Of a stretch of 64,000 bases of DNA, positions 1-8,523 are shown piece by piece. The notes below the pieces were generated by a model. That model was not told the DNA's origin. It saw only the letters and a list, made by a program, of their open reading frames with translations, and made no database searches. Source of the stretch: Proteus appendicitidis (GTDB lineage: Bacteria; Pseudomonadota; Gammaproteobacteria; Enterobacterales; Enterobacteriaceae). The DNA lies in contig NZ_CP127389.1 of assembly GCF_030271835.1 (NCBI RefSeq), positions 2,082,001 through 2,146,000 on the forward strand. Reading direction: 5' to 3'. A program made the translations under genes and the position numbers. Within the stretch, counting starts at the first letter, position 1. Every line of letters starts with the position of its first letter.

Positions 1-8
1 CTTCTAGA

Positions 9-365
9 ATGGAATCCATTGATAATTTAGAAGAAACTATTTTATATACTGAGCAAGCTGATTTAGATGTCTGTGACGATAAGAGCCTGATATATTTTAA
101 ATTTGAAGAAACATCCAATGGTTGGCACTGGATCGCACTCTCTGATTTCAACGGCATAACCAACTTAGTTATAAAGCAAGAAACGCATCTGCCTTCATAT
201 GAGACAGCTCGCTTAAAAGCTGAAATATTTAAAAATGAAATCATTTCATCCCCTATTGTCGATTCTGCTGGCGTATTAATTCCCAATATGCATTTTTCAA
301 AAGAATTCTCTTCTAAATTTGATATTGGTGATTTACATCCATCTGCACGCCGTAAACATTTTTAA
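9..365 (+). CDS. hypothetical protein, 118 aa
   Basis: An acidic protein of 118 residues that I do not recognise. It has no signal peptide or membrane segment, and its C-terminus is basic (SARRKHF). It lies at the very edge of the window, so an earlier start outside cannot be excluded; the ATG at 9 has only AT-rich sequence before it. It converges on the phage early genes at 370-1116 with a 4 bp gap and is on the opposite strand to them, so it may be a phage cargo gene or host DNA next to a prophage remnant. No function is proposed. Confidence 0.5.
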   Translation: MESIDNLEETILYTEQADLDVCDDKSLIYFKFEETSNGWHWIALSDFNGITNLVIKQETHLPSYETARLKAEIFKNEIISSPIVDSAGVLIPNMHFSKEFSSKFDIGDLHPSARRKHF

Positions 366-369
366 TTAA

Positions 370-678
370 CTAACATTGCCATTCACAAGACAAATCTTTA
401 TTTATTGTTATCGTAAATAAATGTGAGTGGCTATTTAGTTTCTGACTTTGCTCAATGATATAACGAAAAAAACTTAAAAATTTTGCAAACGGAATACTTG
501 GGCTAAAGTCAGCCATTCCACTTACAGAAATTAAAACTGTATTACCAATATTATTAACTGGAATAAAATGTATTAATTGTGATAATTCAAAAACAATACT
601 ATTGATTGGTGAGTATTTATCTTCAATACAAATATATACCCCATTTTGTGTATTCTTAACGATTGAATTACTTTTCAT
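370..678 (-). CDS. phage early-region hypothetical protein
   Basis: A 102-residue protein that I do not recognise, ending in CEWQC. It is the third gene of a leftward run that begins with cox, and its start overlaps the end of the preceding small gene by 11 bp. A good ribosome-binding site (AAGGAAAG, about 6 bases before the ATG) supports the start at 678. Position after cox matches the early replication operon of P2-like phages, where small poorly conserved genes lie between cox and the replication genes. The function is unknown. Confidence 0.6.
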   Translation of the reverse strand: MKSNSIVKNTQNGVYICIEDKYSPINSIVFELSQLIHFIPVNNIGNTVLISVSGMADFSPSIPFAKFLSFFRYIIEQSQKLNSHSHLFTITINKDLSCEWQC

Positions 679-859
679 TTTTATCTTTCCTTAACCCATC
701 AATATATTTAACCGCCTCAGCCATTGCATCAAACTTACCGAATGACTGATCATCTAACCAAACGTGATAACGAGTAACTGGGTTCATTGCTTTTCGTGGC
801 AACTTAATAATCGTAAAGCCACGATACAGAAAACTATGCTCAGTTATTTGTCGTATCAT
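668..859 (-). CDS. small phage early protein, 63 aa
   Basis: Start chosen at the ATG at 859, which overlaps the stop of cox in an ATGA arrangement (859-856), the usual sign of translational coupling; a longer reading from 886 would overlap cox by about 30 bases. The protein is 63 residues, mixed alpha/beta by eye and C-terminally charged (RKDKNEK). Sequence such as RYHVWLDDQSFGKF looks like a small single-domain phage protein. I do not recognise a family. It is the second gene of the cox operon. Confidence 0.6.
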   Translation of the reverse strand: MIRQITEHSFLYRGFTIIKLPRKAMNPVTRYHVWLDDQSFGKFDAMAEAVKYIDGLRKDKNEK

Positions 860-1116
860 GATTTCAGCCCTAACCACACTAACCAACCGTCACGCATCTC
901 TTTTGGTAACGATTCATATGCCATCTTTAGACCGTTATTCCATGCAGGCAGATAAACATAGTTTTCGGCTCTACTTGAACCTGGTCTTTTCATTTGAATA
1001 ATGGGTAACTTTCCTGCTTTGCGCATATCTGCAACTGCACTCGCTGGCTTACCGATTAATTCAGCAAATTTTTCCTCAGTCACGCCATCTGACAGACTTA
1101 CGATTTTCTCTCTCAT
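856..1116 (-). CDS. cox: P2-like Cox: excisionase and repressor of the C promoter
   Basis: An 86-residue protein closely resembling phage P2 Cox. The C-terminal half (VYLPAWNNGLKMAYESLPKE, then RDGWLVWLGL) is nearly the P2 sequence, and the N-terminal half carries the winged-helix segment (FAELIGKPASAVADMRKAGK). In P2, Cox is a directionality factor: it promotes excision by Int and represses the promoter of the immunity repressor C. It is divergent from C and heads the leftward early operon, exactly as in P2. Ribosome-binding site GAGGG lies 6 bases before the ATG. Confidence 0.92.
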   Translation of the reverse strand: MREKIVSLSDGVTEEKFAELIGKPASAVADMRKAGKLPIIQMKRPGSSRAENYVYLPAWNNGLKMAYESLPKEMRDGWLVWLGLKS

Positions 1117-1217
1117 CTGCTACCCTCTTATATCAGGCGCTTTATAGCGCTTTCGGACTCTTTGCCTCACGGCAAGGAGGTATCAACTTTCTTATAAAAT
1201 AAGAGATCTCTTATATA
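1117..1217. promoter_or_regulatory. P2-type lysis/lysogeny switch region between cox and C
   Basis: A 101 bp divergent promoter region, expected to hold the early promoter (leftward, cox) and the repressor promoter (rightward, C-int). It holds a perfect 16 bp palindrome ATAAGAGATCTCTTAT at 1199-1214, directly before the C start codon, with a related half (CTCTTATA) at 1125-1132. Two other inverted repeats are present: GCGCT/AGCGC at 1137-1150 and TTGCC/GGCAA at 1162-1175. Assigning them as C or Cox operators is inference from position. Confidence 0.65.
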
Positions 1218-1517
1218 ATGTCAATGTACGATAACGAAAAACTAAAACTGATACGTGAATCAGAAAGACTAAATGTTAAACAAGCGGCTGATTTGGTTGG
1301 TATTAATTATGTTACTTATCATGGTTATGAAAGTGGAAAAGCTAAAATGTCTTTAGAATCGGCAATGAAATTCTTTAAGCACCCACAATTTAGAAAGTAT
1401 CGAGACTGGTTTATGTTCGATGAAGTTAATCCTGATGCTGGGCAAATCGCACCGGCACTCGCACACAGTGGGCAAGACAGCACGCAATCATCCCGCTCAG
1501 ACAAGAAAATTGGATAA
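1218..1517 (+). CDS. C: P2-like immunity repressor C
   Basis: A 99-residue helix-turn-helix protein similar to phage P2 repressor C. The N-terminus holds the HTH (VKQAADLVGINYVTYHGYES) and the C-terminal half has the characteristic GQIAPALAHSGQ stretch of P2 C. It maintains lysogeny by blocking the early promoter. No clear Shine-Dalgarno precedes the ATG at 1218, since the palindromic operator sits there; the ATG at 1224 is an alternative. It is followed by int on the same strand, as in P2, where both come from the repressor promoter. Confidence 0.9.
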   Translation: MSMYDNEKLKLIRESERLNVKQAADLVGINYVTYHGYESGKAKMSLESAMKFFKHPQFRKYRDWFMFDEVNPDAGQIAPALAHSGQDSTQSSRSDKKIG

Positions 1518-1583
1518 CAATACATCAAGCATTTTGTGAATTTATTGATTCGCAAAGCATTTGTTCCATTGGAGGGCTTTCTT

Positions 1584-2573
1584 ATGACAATTAAGAAACT
1601 CGAAAATGGTCAATATGAAGTGGACATTAGACCGGCTGGCCGTCACGGAAAACGGATCAGACGACGCTTTGAAAAGAAGCAAGAAGCTATTTTATTTGAA
1701 CGTTATTCACTAGCTAATCAGCAAACAAAAGATTGGGTAGAAACATCAACCGATATTCGCCCTCTTAGCGATTTAATTGATATTTGGTGGGAAGTGTTCG
1801 GCAAAAATACACCTTATGGAAGAATGACACACCTAAGGGTGAGACGTATTGCTGAATCACTGAATAATCCCCCTGTTTGCCAATTAACCGATAAGCAATT
1901 GGTACTCTATCGTGAGCTTAGACTCGCTTCTGGCGTAAAAGCCTCAACGATAAATAGGGATATCTCAGCACTCAGCGGTATGTTTACGGCCCTTAAAAAA
2001 ACGGATTTCTTTTTAAGTAAACATCCCGTTCAAGGAATATCACGGTTAAAACAGCAAACGACTGAAATGTCATATCTAACAGATAATGAAATTCAGCAAT
2101 TATTAGCATTATTGGAAGGTGACAACCTAAAAGTTGCCGTTCTCTGTTTAAGCACTGGCGCCCGTTGGGGTGAAGCGCTCAAACTAAAACGTGAACATGT
2201 GATCCAAAATAAGGTGCGATTTACTTACACCAAAACCAATAAGCCAAGAATTGTGCCAATTTCTCAAGCTGTTGCTGACATGATTTGTACAAAGAAATCA
2301 GGATTGCTCTTTACTGAAACGTCTTATTACATGTTTCGCCGAGCAATTAAAAAAGTGAAACCGAGTATGGCATTAGGTCAGGCAACCCACGCATTACGCC
2401 ATACATTCGCCACCCATTTTATGATGAACGGCGGAAGTATTATTACGTTACAACGCATCTTAGGACACACTAATTTGCAACAAACGTTGACCTATGCACA
2501 CTTTGCGCCAGACTTCTTACAAGATGCCATTCAATATAACCCTTTGAAAGGTAGCACAGAATTACTGGTTTAG
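1584..2573 (+). CDS. int: P2-like site-specific integrase (tyrosine recombinase)
   Basis: 329 residues from the ATG at 1584, preceded by GGAGGG about 7 bases upstream; the upstream extension to 1536 lacks such a site. The N-terminus (MTIKKLENGQYEVDIRP) is the arm-binding domain start seen in P2 Int. The catalytic domain shows the tyrosine recombinase set: Arg in LSTGARWGE, HALRHTFATH (His-x-x-Arg), the second His in ILGHT and the nucleophilic Tyr in TLTYAHFAP. It integrates and, with Cox, excises the prophage. The phage attachment site should follow directly. Confidence 0.93.
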   Translation: MTIKKLENGQYEVDIRPAGRHGKRIRRRFEKKQEAILFERYSLANQQTKDWVETSTDIRPLSDLIDIWWEVFGKNTPYGRMTHLRVRRIAESLNNPPVCQLTDKQLVLYRELRLASGVKASTINRDISALSGMFTALKKTDFFLSKHPVQGISRLKQQTTEMSYLTDNEIQQLLALLEGDNLKVAVLCLSTGARWGEALKLKREHVIQNKVRFTYTKTNKPRIVPISQAVADMICTKKSGLLFTETSYYMFRRAIKKVKPSMALGQATHALRHTFATHFMMNGGSIITLQRILGHTNLQQTLTYAHFAPDFLQDAIQYNPLKGSTELLV

Positions 2574-2575
2574 AG

Positions 2576-2604
2576 TGTCCACATATTGTCCACACTTGAA
2601 CACT
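2576..2604. other. candidate P2-type arm sites for integrase (prophage att region)
   Basis: Directly after int, TGTCCACA occurs at 2576-2583 and again at 2587-2594, an exact 8 bp direct repeat with an 11 bp period; its complement TGTGGACA is what I recall as the P2 Int arm-type consensus. A further repeat ACACTTGA/ACACTTAG follows. The crossover core should lie between here and the ahpF terminator (about 2600-2675), but it cannot be placed without the other prophage end. Confidence 0.55.
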
Positions 2605-2642
2605 TAGGGGCACTTTTCAGCCCTTTTTGATGGTTTTATGTA

Positions 2643-2676
2643 CAAAAAAAGGCATCTTAAAAAAGATGCCTTTCTC
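2643..2676. terminator. bidirectional terminator between int and ahpF
   Basis: Stem GGCATCTT (2651-2658) and AAGATGCC (2663-2670) with an AAAA loop, flanked by an A-run on the left and TTTCT on the right. It can end ahpF transcription leftward and int transcription rightward. It may also overlap the prophage attachment core. Confidence 0.8.
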
Positions 2677-2704
2677 TATAACTTATTGATTATATTTGAT
2701 TTAC

Positions 2705-4270
2705 TTATTTTGCAGTCGTGCGAATCAAGTAATCGAAAGCGCTAAGTGAGGCTTTTGCACCTTCGCCAGCAGCAATAATGATTTGCTTATAAGGTACTGT
2801 TGTACAGTCACCGGCTGCAAACACACCTTTGATATTAGTTTCGCCACGGGCATCAACAACAATTTCACCCATTTTATTACGCTCAACAGTACCTTCTAAC
2901 CACTGTGTATTAGGTAATAAACCGATTTGAACGAAAATACCAGCTAATGCAATATCATGCATAGAATCATTAGTACGATCTTTATATTTTAGACCGGTTA
3001 ACTTAGTGCCATCGCCATATACTTCTGTGGTTTGTGCATTTAAGATAACTTCTACATTGCTTAAGCTACGTAATTTTTTCTGTAATACCGCATCTGCTCT
3101 CATCTCTGGAGCAAATTCTAACACTGTTACATGTTCAACTAAACCAGCTAAGTCAATTGCAGCTTCAACACCTGAGTTACCACCACCAATAACAGCAACT
3201 CTTTTGCCTTTAAATAGTGGACCATCACAGTGTGGACAATAAGTGACACCACGAGTACGGTATTCATTTTCGCCAGGAACATTCATATTTCTCCAGCGAG
3301 CGCCTGTTGCAATAATTAAGCTACGAGTTTTTAAAATTGCGCCTGATGCTGTTTCAATTTGATGTAACTCCCCTTCTGATGCTCCCGGAATTAAGCGACT
3401 AACCGTTTGGCTATCAATCACATCCACTTGATAATCATCAACGTGAGCTTTTAACGCACCAGCAAGTTTTGCACCTTCGGTTTTTGGTACTGAGATGTAG
3501 TTTTCAATATCAACAGTATCAAGAACTTGGCCACCAAAACGTTCACCGATAAGACCTGTATTTAAACCTTTACGAGCAGAATAAACCGCCGCTGATGCAC
3601 CCGCAGGACCACTTCCCACAATTAATACATCAAATGCATCTTTTTGGTTTAATAATTCTGCAGTACGTTTTTCTGCATTGCTGTCTACTTTGTTAACAAT
3701 TTCAGCTAAGGTCATACGACCCTGGCCAAACTCGTTACCATTTAAGAATACAGCAGGAACGCCCATGATATTACGTTCCTGAATTTCATTTTGGAACATG
3801 CCTCCGTCAATCGCAGTATGTGTGATCTTCGGATTTAAAATCGCCATTAAGTTTAATGCCTGAACAACATCAGGGCAGTTATGACAAGAGAGCGAATAAT
3901 AGGTTTCGAAATGAAACTCACCGTCTAACTGACGAATTTGTTCAAGTAATTCTTGTGCTTCTTTTGATGGGTGTCCACCAGTTTGTAATAATGCTAAAAC
4001 TAATGAAGTAAATTCATGACCTAATGGCGAACCAGCAAAACGAACACCTGTTTCTTTCCCTGGGTTGGTAATAAGAAAAGATGGTTTACGTACATTCGCG
4101 TTATTATCTTCACGATAAGTGACTTTATCGGATAATGGTTCGATTTCTTTTAATAGCGCTTGGATATCAGCAGAATGTTTACTGTCGTCTAATGTTGCTA
4201 CTAACTCAACTGGCTGGGTTAATCGTTCTAAATAAGCTTTCAATTGAGCTTTTAAATTATTATCTAACAT
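2705..4270 (-). CDS. ahpF: alkyl hydroperoxide reductase subunit F
   Basis: 521 residues, the same length as E. coli AhpF. It is the FAD- and NADH-dependent disulfide reductase that recycles AhpC. The N-terminal thioredoxin-fold domain carries the CHNC redox pair (about residues 129-132), followed by the FAD site ([19 protein letters not shown]), the second redox pair CPHC (about 345-348) and the NAD(H)-binding [10 protein letters not shown]. The C-terminal FAD motif [10 protein letters not shown] is present. It lies 70 bp after ahpC with a hairpin in between, so it is probably co-transcribed at a lower level. Cytoplasmic. Confidence 0.98.
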   Translation of the reverse strand: MLDNNLKAQLKAYLERLTQPVELVATLDDSKHSADIQALLKEIEPLSDKVTYREDNNANVRKPSFLITNPGKETGVRFAGSPLGHEFTSLVLALLQTGGHPSKEAQELLEQIRQLDGEFHFETYYSLSCHNCPDVVQALNLMAILNPKITHTAIDGGMFQNEIQERNIMGVPAVFLNGNEFGQGRMTLAEIVNKVDSNAEKRTAELLNQKDAFDVLIVGSGPAGASAAVYSARKGLNTGLIGERFGGQVLDTVDIENYISVPKTEGAKLAGALKAHVDDYQVDVIDSQTVSRLIPGASEGELHQIETASGAILKTRSLIIATGARWRNMNVPGENEYRTRGVTYCPHCDGPLFKGKRVAVIGGGNSGVEAAIDLAGLVEHVTVLEFAPEMRADAVLQKKLRSLSNVEVILNAQTTEVYGDGTKLTGLKYKDRTNDSMHDIALAGIFVQIGLLPNTQWLEGTVERNKMGEIVVDARGETNIKGVFAAGDCTTVPYKQIIIAAGEGAKASLSAFDYLIRTTAK

Positions 4271-4289
4271 TTTTGCACCCTCAATAAAA

Positions 4290-4309
4290 TCGGGTGCCGA
4301 AACACCCGA
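4290..4309 (-). terminator. intercistronic hairpin between ahpC and ahpF (partial terminator)
   Basis: Stem TCGGGTG/CACCCGA with a 6-base loop, followed on the minus strand by TTTTATT. It lies between the ahpC stop and the ahpF start. It probably reduces read-through or stabilises the ahpC message, giving more AhpC than AhpF. Confidence 0.7.
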
Positions 4310-4340
4310 TAAATAACTTTTTTAGTGGCTTAATTCTTAT

Positions 4341-4904
4341 TTAGATTTTGCCAACTAAATCCAGTGATGGAGCTAAAGTTGCATCACCTTCTTTCCATTT
4401 TGCAGGGCAAACTTCGCCTGGGTGGCTAGCTACATACTGAGCTGCTTTAATTTTACGTAGCAGGTCTGATGCATCACGGCCAATGCCTTCAGCTGTGATT
4501 TCAATTGCTTGGATGATACCTTGTGGGTCAACAACGAAAGTACCACGGTCTGCAAGACCTTCGTTCTCACGCATATTTTCGAAGTTACGAGTTAATGCGC
4601 CAGTTGGATCGCCAATCATACCATATTTGATTTTACCGATAGTTTCTGAGCTGCTATGCCATGCTTTATGGGTAAAATGTGTGTCAGTAGAAACTGAGTA
4701 AATTTCTACGCCCATTTTTTGGAACTCAGCATAATGATCAGCTAAGTCACCTAATTCAGTTGGGCACACAAAAGTGAAGTCTGCAGGGTAAAAGAAGAAA
4801 ACGCTCCATTTGCCTTCGACGTCCTTTTCAGTCACTTCTACGAATTGACCGTCTTTAAATGCCATGTTTTTGAATGGTTTGATTGGGGTATTAATTAAAG
4901 ACAT
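4341..4904 (-). CDS. ahpC: alkyl hydroperoxide reductase subunit C (2-Cys peroxiredoxin)
   Basis: 187 residues, full length for typical AhpC. It reduces hydrogen peroxide and organic hydroperoxides. The peroxidatic Cys47 sits in FTFVCPTE and the resolving Cys166 in EVCPAKW; Thr44 of the PxxxTxxC motif is present. The oxidised disulfide is reduced by AhpF, encoded next. AGGAGG-like sequence precedes the ATG at 4904. An OxyR-type site lies about 60 bp upstream, so induction by peroxide is expected. Confidence 0.98.
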   Translation of the reverse strand: MSLINTPIKPFKNMAFKDGQFVEVTEKDVEGKWSVFFFYPADFTFVCPTELGDLADHYAEFQKMGVEIYSVSTDTHFTHKAWHSSSETIGKIKYGMIGDPTGALTRNFENMRENEGLADRGTFVVDPQGIIQAIEITAEGIGRDASDLLRKIKAAQYVASHPGEVCPAKWKEGDATLAPSLDLVGKI

Positions 4905-4961
4905 TGTATTTCCTCCTGTTTGGTATGGGACTAATGTACCTATTCCATTTGAGAATAGCTA

Positions 4962-4998
4962 ATACATTCCTGCTATCAGTTCAATAGGTTTTACCTAA
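4962..4998. promoter_or_regulatory. OxyR-type binding site upstream of ahpC
   Basis: Four tetranucleotides with exact 7-base spacing match the OxyR pattern ATAG-n7-CTAT-n7-ATAG-n7-CTAT: ATAC (4962-4965), CTAT (4973-4976), ATAG (4984-4987) and CTAA (4995-4998), 14 of 16 bases. It begins 58 bp before the ahpC start, a suitable place for activation. Confidence 0.78.
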
Positions 4999-5198
4999 TG
5001 AGTTGAAGAAATTGATAGAGATAGGTTAACGAAATGTAGCTATTAAAGCAAATGGACAACAAGCCAATTACGTCTACCTTTTATTAACCTACTTTCTTAA
5101 CCTACTCTCTATTTAATATCCTTAACTTCGATAAGAGTATGATTGTAACACTATGAATTATAAAGTTAATATTCAATCCGGCATAGATAGATTCAATA

Positions 5199-5849
5199 CT
5201 ATTGCGCTAATTTGGCAGGTTTAAGAATTGTATAAGTACATTCAAATGCCGCCTTTTGAATACGATAAACATCTTGGCTATCTGTTGTGGATTGCACAAT
5301 AGCATCGCCCGATTGAAAACGTTGTAATTCTCCCCAAGGAGCCTTCATTGCAAACGCTGGCGTAGATTCAGGCACAATAAAATAATTCATTTCGATACCT
5401 TTGGGGATAAAAGGCTGATAGTTATCAGGATAAGACGTTATATTGATTTGATTTTTATCTGTTTCACTATAACGCTGAATAAATTTGTTTTTTCTTACCA
5501 AAATTTCTTCATTTCCCGTTTCAGGACAAATATTTTGCACTACCCAATCACCTACTTTTGCCGGTTCTGAAACTGTTTCAACACCTTCACCTTTAATTAT
5601 CGTTGTGATGATCTCACCTTCTTTGGCTGGTCTTGCTAGAACAGGCTTTGTTTTAATTGCAACACCAGTGATCCCTGCTTGTTGAGCTTGCGTAAAGTAA
5701 GCTACGCGTTCTTTTTGCGGTAATTGAGAAAGATCATTAGCAAAGACAAATGAAGGAATTAAGGCTAAGCCGATTAATAGTGGTTTGGTTCTATTTTTCT
5801 TATCGGTTTTGTCACTATTTGAATTACTGTTTTGTATATAAAAAGGCAT
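5199..5849 (-). CDS. exported protein of unknown function, possibly PGDYG-like
   Basis: 216 residues. An unusually long polar lead (residues 1-18, rich in Asn, Ser, Asp, Lys) precedes a hydrophobic segment (LLIGLALIPSFVFA) that ends like a signal peptide, so the mature protein is probably periplasmic; an internal start is possible, but no ATG lies close to the hydrophobic segment. The region KPVLARPAKEGEIITT, then ETVSEPAKVGDWVVQN resembles the small PGDYG domain, a family without known activity; this is a weak match made by eye. It stands alone between ahpC and the ATP-grasp gene, which is divergent. Confidence 0.6.
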   Translation of the reverse strand: MPFYIQNSNSNSDKTDKKNRTKPLLIGLALIPSFVFANDLSQLPQKERVAYFTQAQQAGITGVAIKTKPVLARPAKEGEIITTIIKGEGVETVSEPAKVGDWVVQNICPETGNEEILVRKNKFIQRYSETDKNQINITSYPDNYQPFIPKGIEMNYFIVPESTPAFAMKAPWGELQRFQSGDAIVQSTTDSQDVYRIQKAAFECTYTILKPAKLAQ

Positions 5850-6101
5850 TGAATGATTTCCTAATAAATATCATTTGCACTTAATACGCGAGTTAAGTGT
5901 CTGTAAACATTAAGTCGATTATGGCAGGAAATAAAACAATGGCACGAGTAAAATCAGATACCTAGTCGAAAAAGTTCAAAAAATCGAGAGATCTCACAAC
6001 TTAGAAAAGAGAACATGTAATTAAGAGAAAAAAGGTTCAAGTCGTTAAATAAAGCGTTAGGATGTTCTTCATCAAACCTATTTAATTAAAAGGAATTTCT
6101 T

Positions 6102-6887
6102 ATGCAAATAATTTACCCTGATGACTATTCAAAAACAGGAAAACCCGATGAGGCTTTTGAACAAGAATATCATTGCGCCCAAATGCTAAATATTCATTGT
6201 TTGTTACTCTCATCAGAAGATATGGCATTAGGTAAATATAAGTTTTCACACCCTTTTAAATCAGACTCTCCCGTTATTTGGCGTGGGTGGATGCTAAATA
6301 AAGACGAATATCAACAACTATACGATGCTGTTAATACTTATGGTGGTCAAATGCTCGAAACGCCTGAAGATTATATCCAAAACCACCATATAGCGGGTTG
6401 GTATGAAAAATGTAAAGAGTTCACACCCAAAACAGTTATCACAACCATGGATACTGACTTTGAAAGCTTAACTAACCAACTTCAATGGCCAGCTTACTTT
6501 GTAAAAGACTATGTAAAATCTTTAACCACCACAAGAGGTTCCATCGCTAAAAATGCAGATGAAATTAAAGAAATACTAAAACTTATTGCGCAGTATAGAG
6601 GGAACATTGAAGGTGGTGTAAGTCTTCGCTATGTTGAGGAATTTATTAATGAGAGTGAACGTAGATATTTTGTTTTAAATAAGAAAATATTCTCTGCGGA
6701 TGATGAAGTTCCTGAGTTTGTAAAAAAAGTAGCACAGCATATAAACACCCCCTTTTATTCCATTGATGTAGTCAAAAACGCAGTAGGAGAATTACGTTTA
6801 GTTGAAATTGGTGATGGGCAAGTTTCAGACATTAAAGAGTGGTCAGCTGAAAAGTTAGTTAAGGCTTTTTCCTTATCTGGTATTTGA
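6102..6887 (+). CDS. ATP-grasp domain protein (R2K-like clade)
   Basis: 261 residues, cytoplasmic. The order of segments suits small ATP-grasp proteins of the R2K type: an N-terminal lid-free domain with a WRGWML segment, then FVKDYVKS (ATP-binding lysine), a GGVSLRYVEEF strand with acidic residues, ERRYFVLNKKIF, and a C-terminal metal-binding VEIGDGQVSD. Such enzymes join a carboxylate to an amine or act in modification of peptides or proteins; the substrate is unknown. AAAGGAA lies 8 bases before the ATG. There is no partner gene on either side, so context does not help. Confidence 0.7.
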   Translation: MQIIYPDDYSKTGKPDEAFEQEYHCAQMLNIHCLLLSSEDMALGKYKFSHPFKSDSPVIWRGWMLNKDEYQQLYDAVNTYGGQMLETPEDYIQNHHIAGWYEKCKEFTPKTVITTMDTDFESLTNQLQWPAYFVKDYVKSLTTTRGSIAKNADEIKEILKLIAQYRGNIEGGVSLRYVEEFINESERRYFVLNKKIFSADDEVPEFVKKVAQHINTPFYSIDVVKNAVGELRLVEIGDGQVSDIKEWSAEKLVKAFSLSGI

Positions 6888-6924
6888 TGTTTTATATCCC
6901 TACAACTGTGCAAACTATATAAAA

Positions 6925-6975
6925 ATATAAAGACCTCAATTAGCCACAATACTCTGTATCTTGAAGTCTTTATAT
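6925..6975. terminator. bidirectional terminator between ATP-grasp and porin genes
   Basis: Inverted repeat of 15 bp with one mismatch, arms 6925-6939 and 6961-6975 (ATATAAAGAC.../...GTCTTTATAT), separating two convergent genes. Confidence 0.65.
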
Positions 6976-7011
6976 AAAATCAATCGCTAACAAAAAGTGC
7001 TAAAAATGAAG

Positions 7012-8523
7012 TTAAAATAGATATTTAAAACGGATACGAGCGCCGTAACGATCTTTGTCACTGCTGTGTACATTAATATCATCTTTACCATCTATACGTG
7101 AATAATAAGCACCTAAATAGGTTTTAAAATTATCCATATCTAAAATATTAGGCAGTTCATAAGACGCAAATACCGTGTTGATATTGTACTTACCAGGATT
7201 GAGCGTTAAATAGGTGTCATTTTGACCACTGTTGTTCCCGCTTTTGTGATAGTAAGCTTTAATATCATTATGAGCATAAATATAACCAAGTTGAAATTTG
7301 CGCCATAAAACATTACTACCAATAGAAAAATCATTTTCATCTTTAGCATCAAGATAAGCAGTACTTAAATTTGCAACAATGCCGTTGATAGGATCATCAG
7401 CTAAAGTGTCCCATTTTACAGTTAAGCCATAACCTGTACGTCGCGATTGATCTTGGAATTTTCCATTTTCATCATCATAGCCATAGGCTTTGCTTATCAC
7501 GTTCGCATCTATTGCTCCTGCAATAGTTAAATTATCTTTCTGCCATGCAACAACCGGACGCATATAAATAACATTTTTGCGGTTATCAAGTTTACGTCCA
7601 TGATATTCATTGTCTTTAAAAACAGAAGTTCCATCTTCAACTAAAGCATTTAACTCAAAATACCAGTCGTTATAGTGTGTATTAACCATCATACTACCAC
7701 CATCACTACTACGGCCTCGCCCTTCTTTCATCATATAGATATAGCCAAAACCATCGCCATATAAATCATTTGCTGTATTACCTGAATATTCAACAAATGT
7801 ATCTTGGTTTAAAGGGAACATGTCGTAAGCTTCATAACGACCAATTTTATATTGCCATTTATCGCGTTGACCAAAATAGAAAACAGCATCATCTAGATTC
7901 ATTTTACCTGTCATGTCAGCCATAGGCTGAGCACGAAAACCTGCATAATTGCCGTTTTTTAATTCTCGTTCACCATCCACACCAATTAAAATGCGTCCAT
8001 TAAGTGACCACTTTTCATTATCATCAAAGTCTTTTTGATTACCGGGCATCGTTCTCATAGATGTTAGTTGCCCTTTTTTACTCGCAGCATCGATATTATA
8101 TTCAACGTCACCATACAATTTGAGATCACCCCAATTTGTATTGGTAGAGAAAAAACCTGTACCTTCTTTATTTTTCGTATTAGCAAGCTGATCTGATTGT
8201 TTTTGTTGGATTTCATTAAGTTGAGTTTGTGCAATGTTTACTTTTGCTTGAGCCTCATCAGATTGCTTTTCTAATATCGCAACGCGTTGCTCCATGCCGA
8301 CGGTTGTAACATGATCCGTTTGAGATTGGCTGTTGGAGTTAATTAATTGCTCAAGCCGAGCCGCTTTTTGTTCCGCAGCAGCGGCTCTAGCCTCAGCAGC
8401 TGTTGCACGTTGTTCAAGTGCATTTAACCTTGCTTCAATTGCACTTATATCAGTTTGTGCGTTTGCACATAATGGTGTAGCGAGTATTAAACTTATCACA
8501 GCAGATAATGCTTTTACTTTCAT
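7012..8523 (-). CDS. RafY-like glycoporin (outer-membrane carbohydrate porin)
   Basis: 503 residues. A cleavable signal peptide (residues 1-22, ending CANA-QT) is followed by an Ala/Glu-rich heptad coiled coil (about residues 25-110), then a beta-barrel of alternating aromatic and charged strands ending in Phe (RIRFKYLF), the outer-membrane sorting signal. The barrel has the glycoporin RafY look (LYGDVEYNIDAASKKGQL, MNLDDAVFYFGQ, EYSGNTANDLYGDGFGYIYM). RafY and ScrY carry comparable coiled-coil extensions and pass oligosaccharides. No sugar transporter or hydrolase is adjacent, so the substrate is unknown. A long promoter region with a short tandem repeat lies upstream. Confidence 0.85.
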   Translation of the reverse strand: MKVKALSAVISLILATPLCANAQTDISAIEARLNALEQRATAAEARAAAAEQKAARLEQLINSNSQSQTDHVTTVGMEQRVAILEKQSDEAQAKVNIAQTQLNEIQQKQSDQLANTKNKEGTGFFSTNTNWGDLKLYGDVEYNIDAASKKGQLTSMRTMPGNQKDFDDNEKWSLNGRILIGVDGERELKNGNYAGFRAQPMADMTGKMNLDDAVFYFGQRDKWQYKIGRYEAYDMFPLNQDTFVEYSGNTANDLYGDGFGYIYMMKEGRGRSSDGGSMMVNTHYNDWYFELNALVEDGTSVFKDNEYHGRKLDNRKNVIYMRPVVAWQKDNLTIAGAIDANVISKAYGYDDENGKFQDQSRRTGYGLTVKWDTLADDPINGIVANLSTAYLDAKDENDFSIGSNVLWRKFQLGYIYAHNDIKAYYHKSGNNSGQNDTYLTLNPGKYNINTVFASYELPNILDMDNFKTYLGAYYSRIDGKDDINVHSSDKDRYGARIRFKYLF

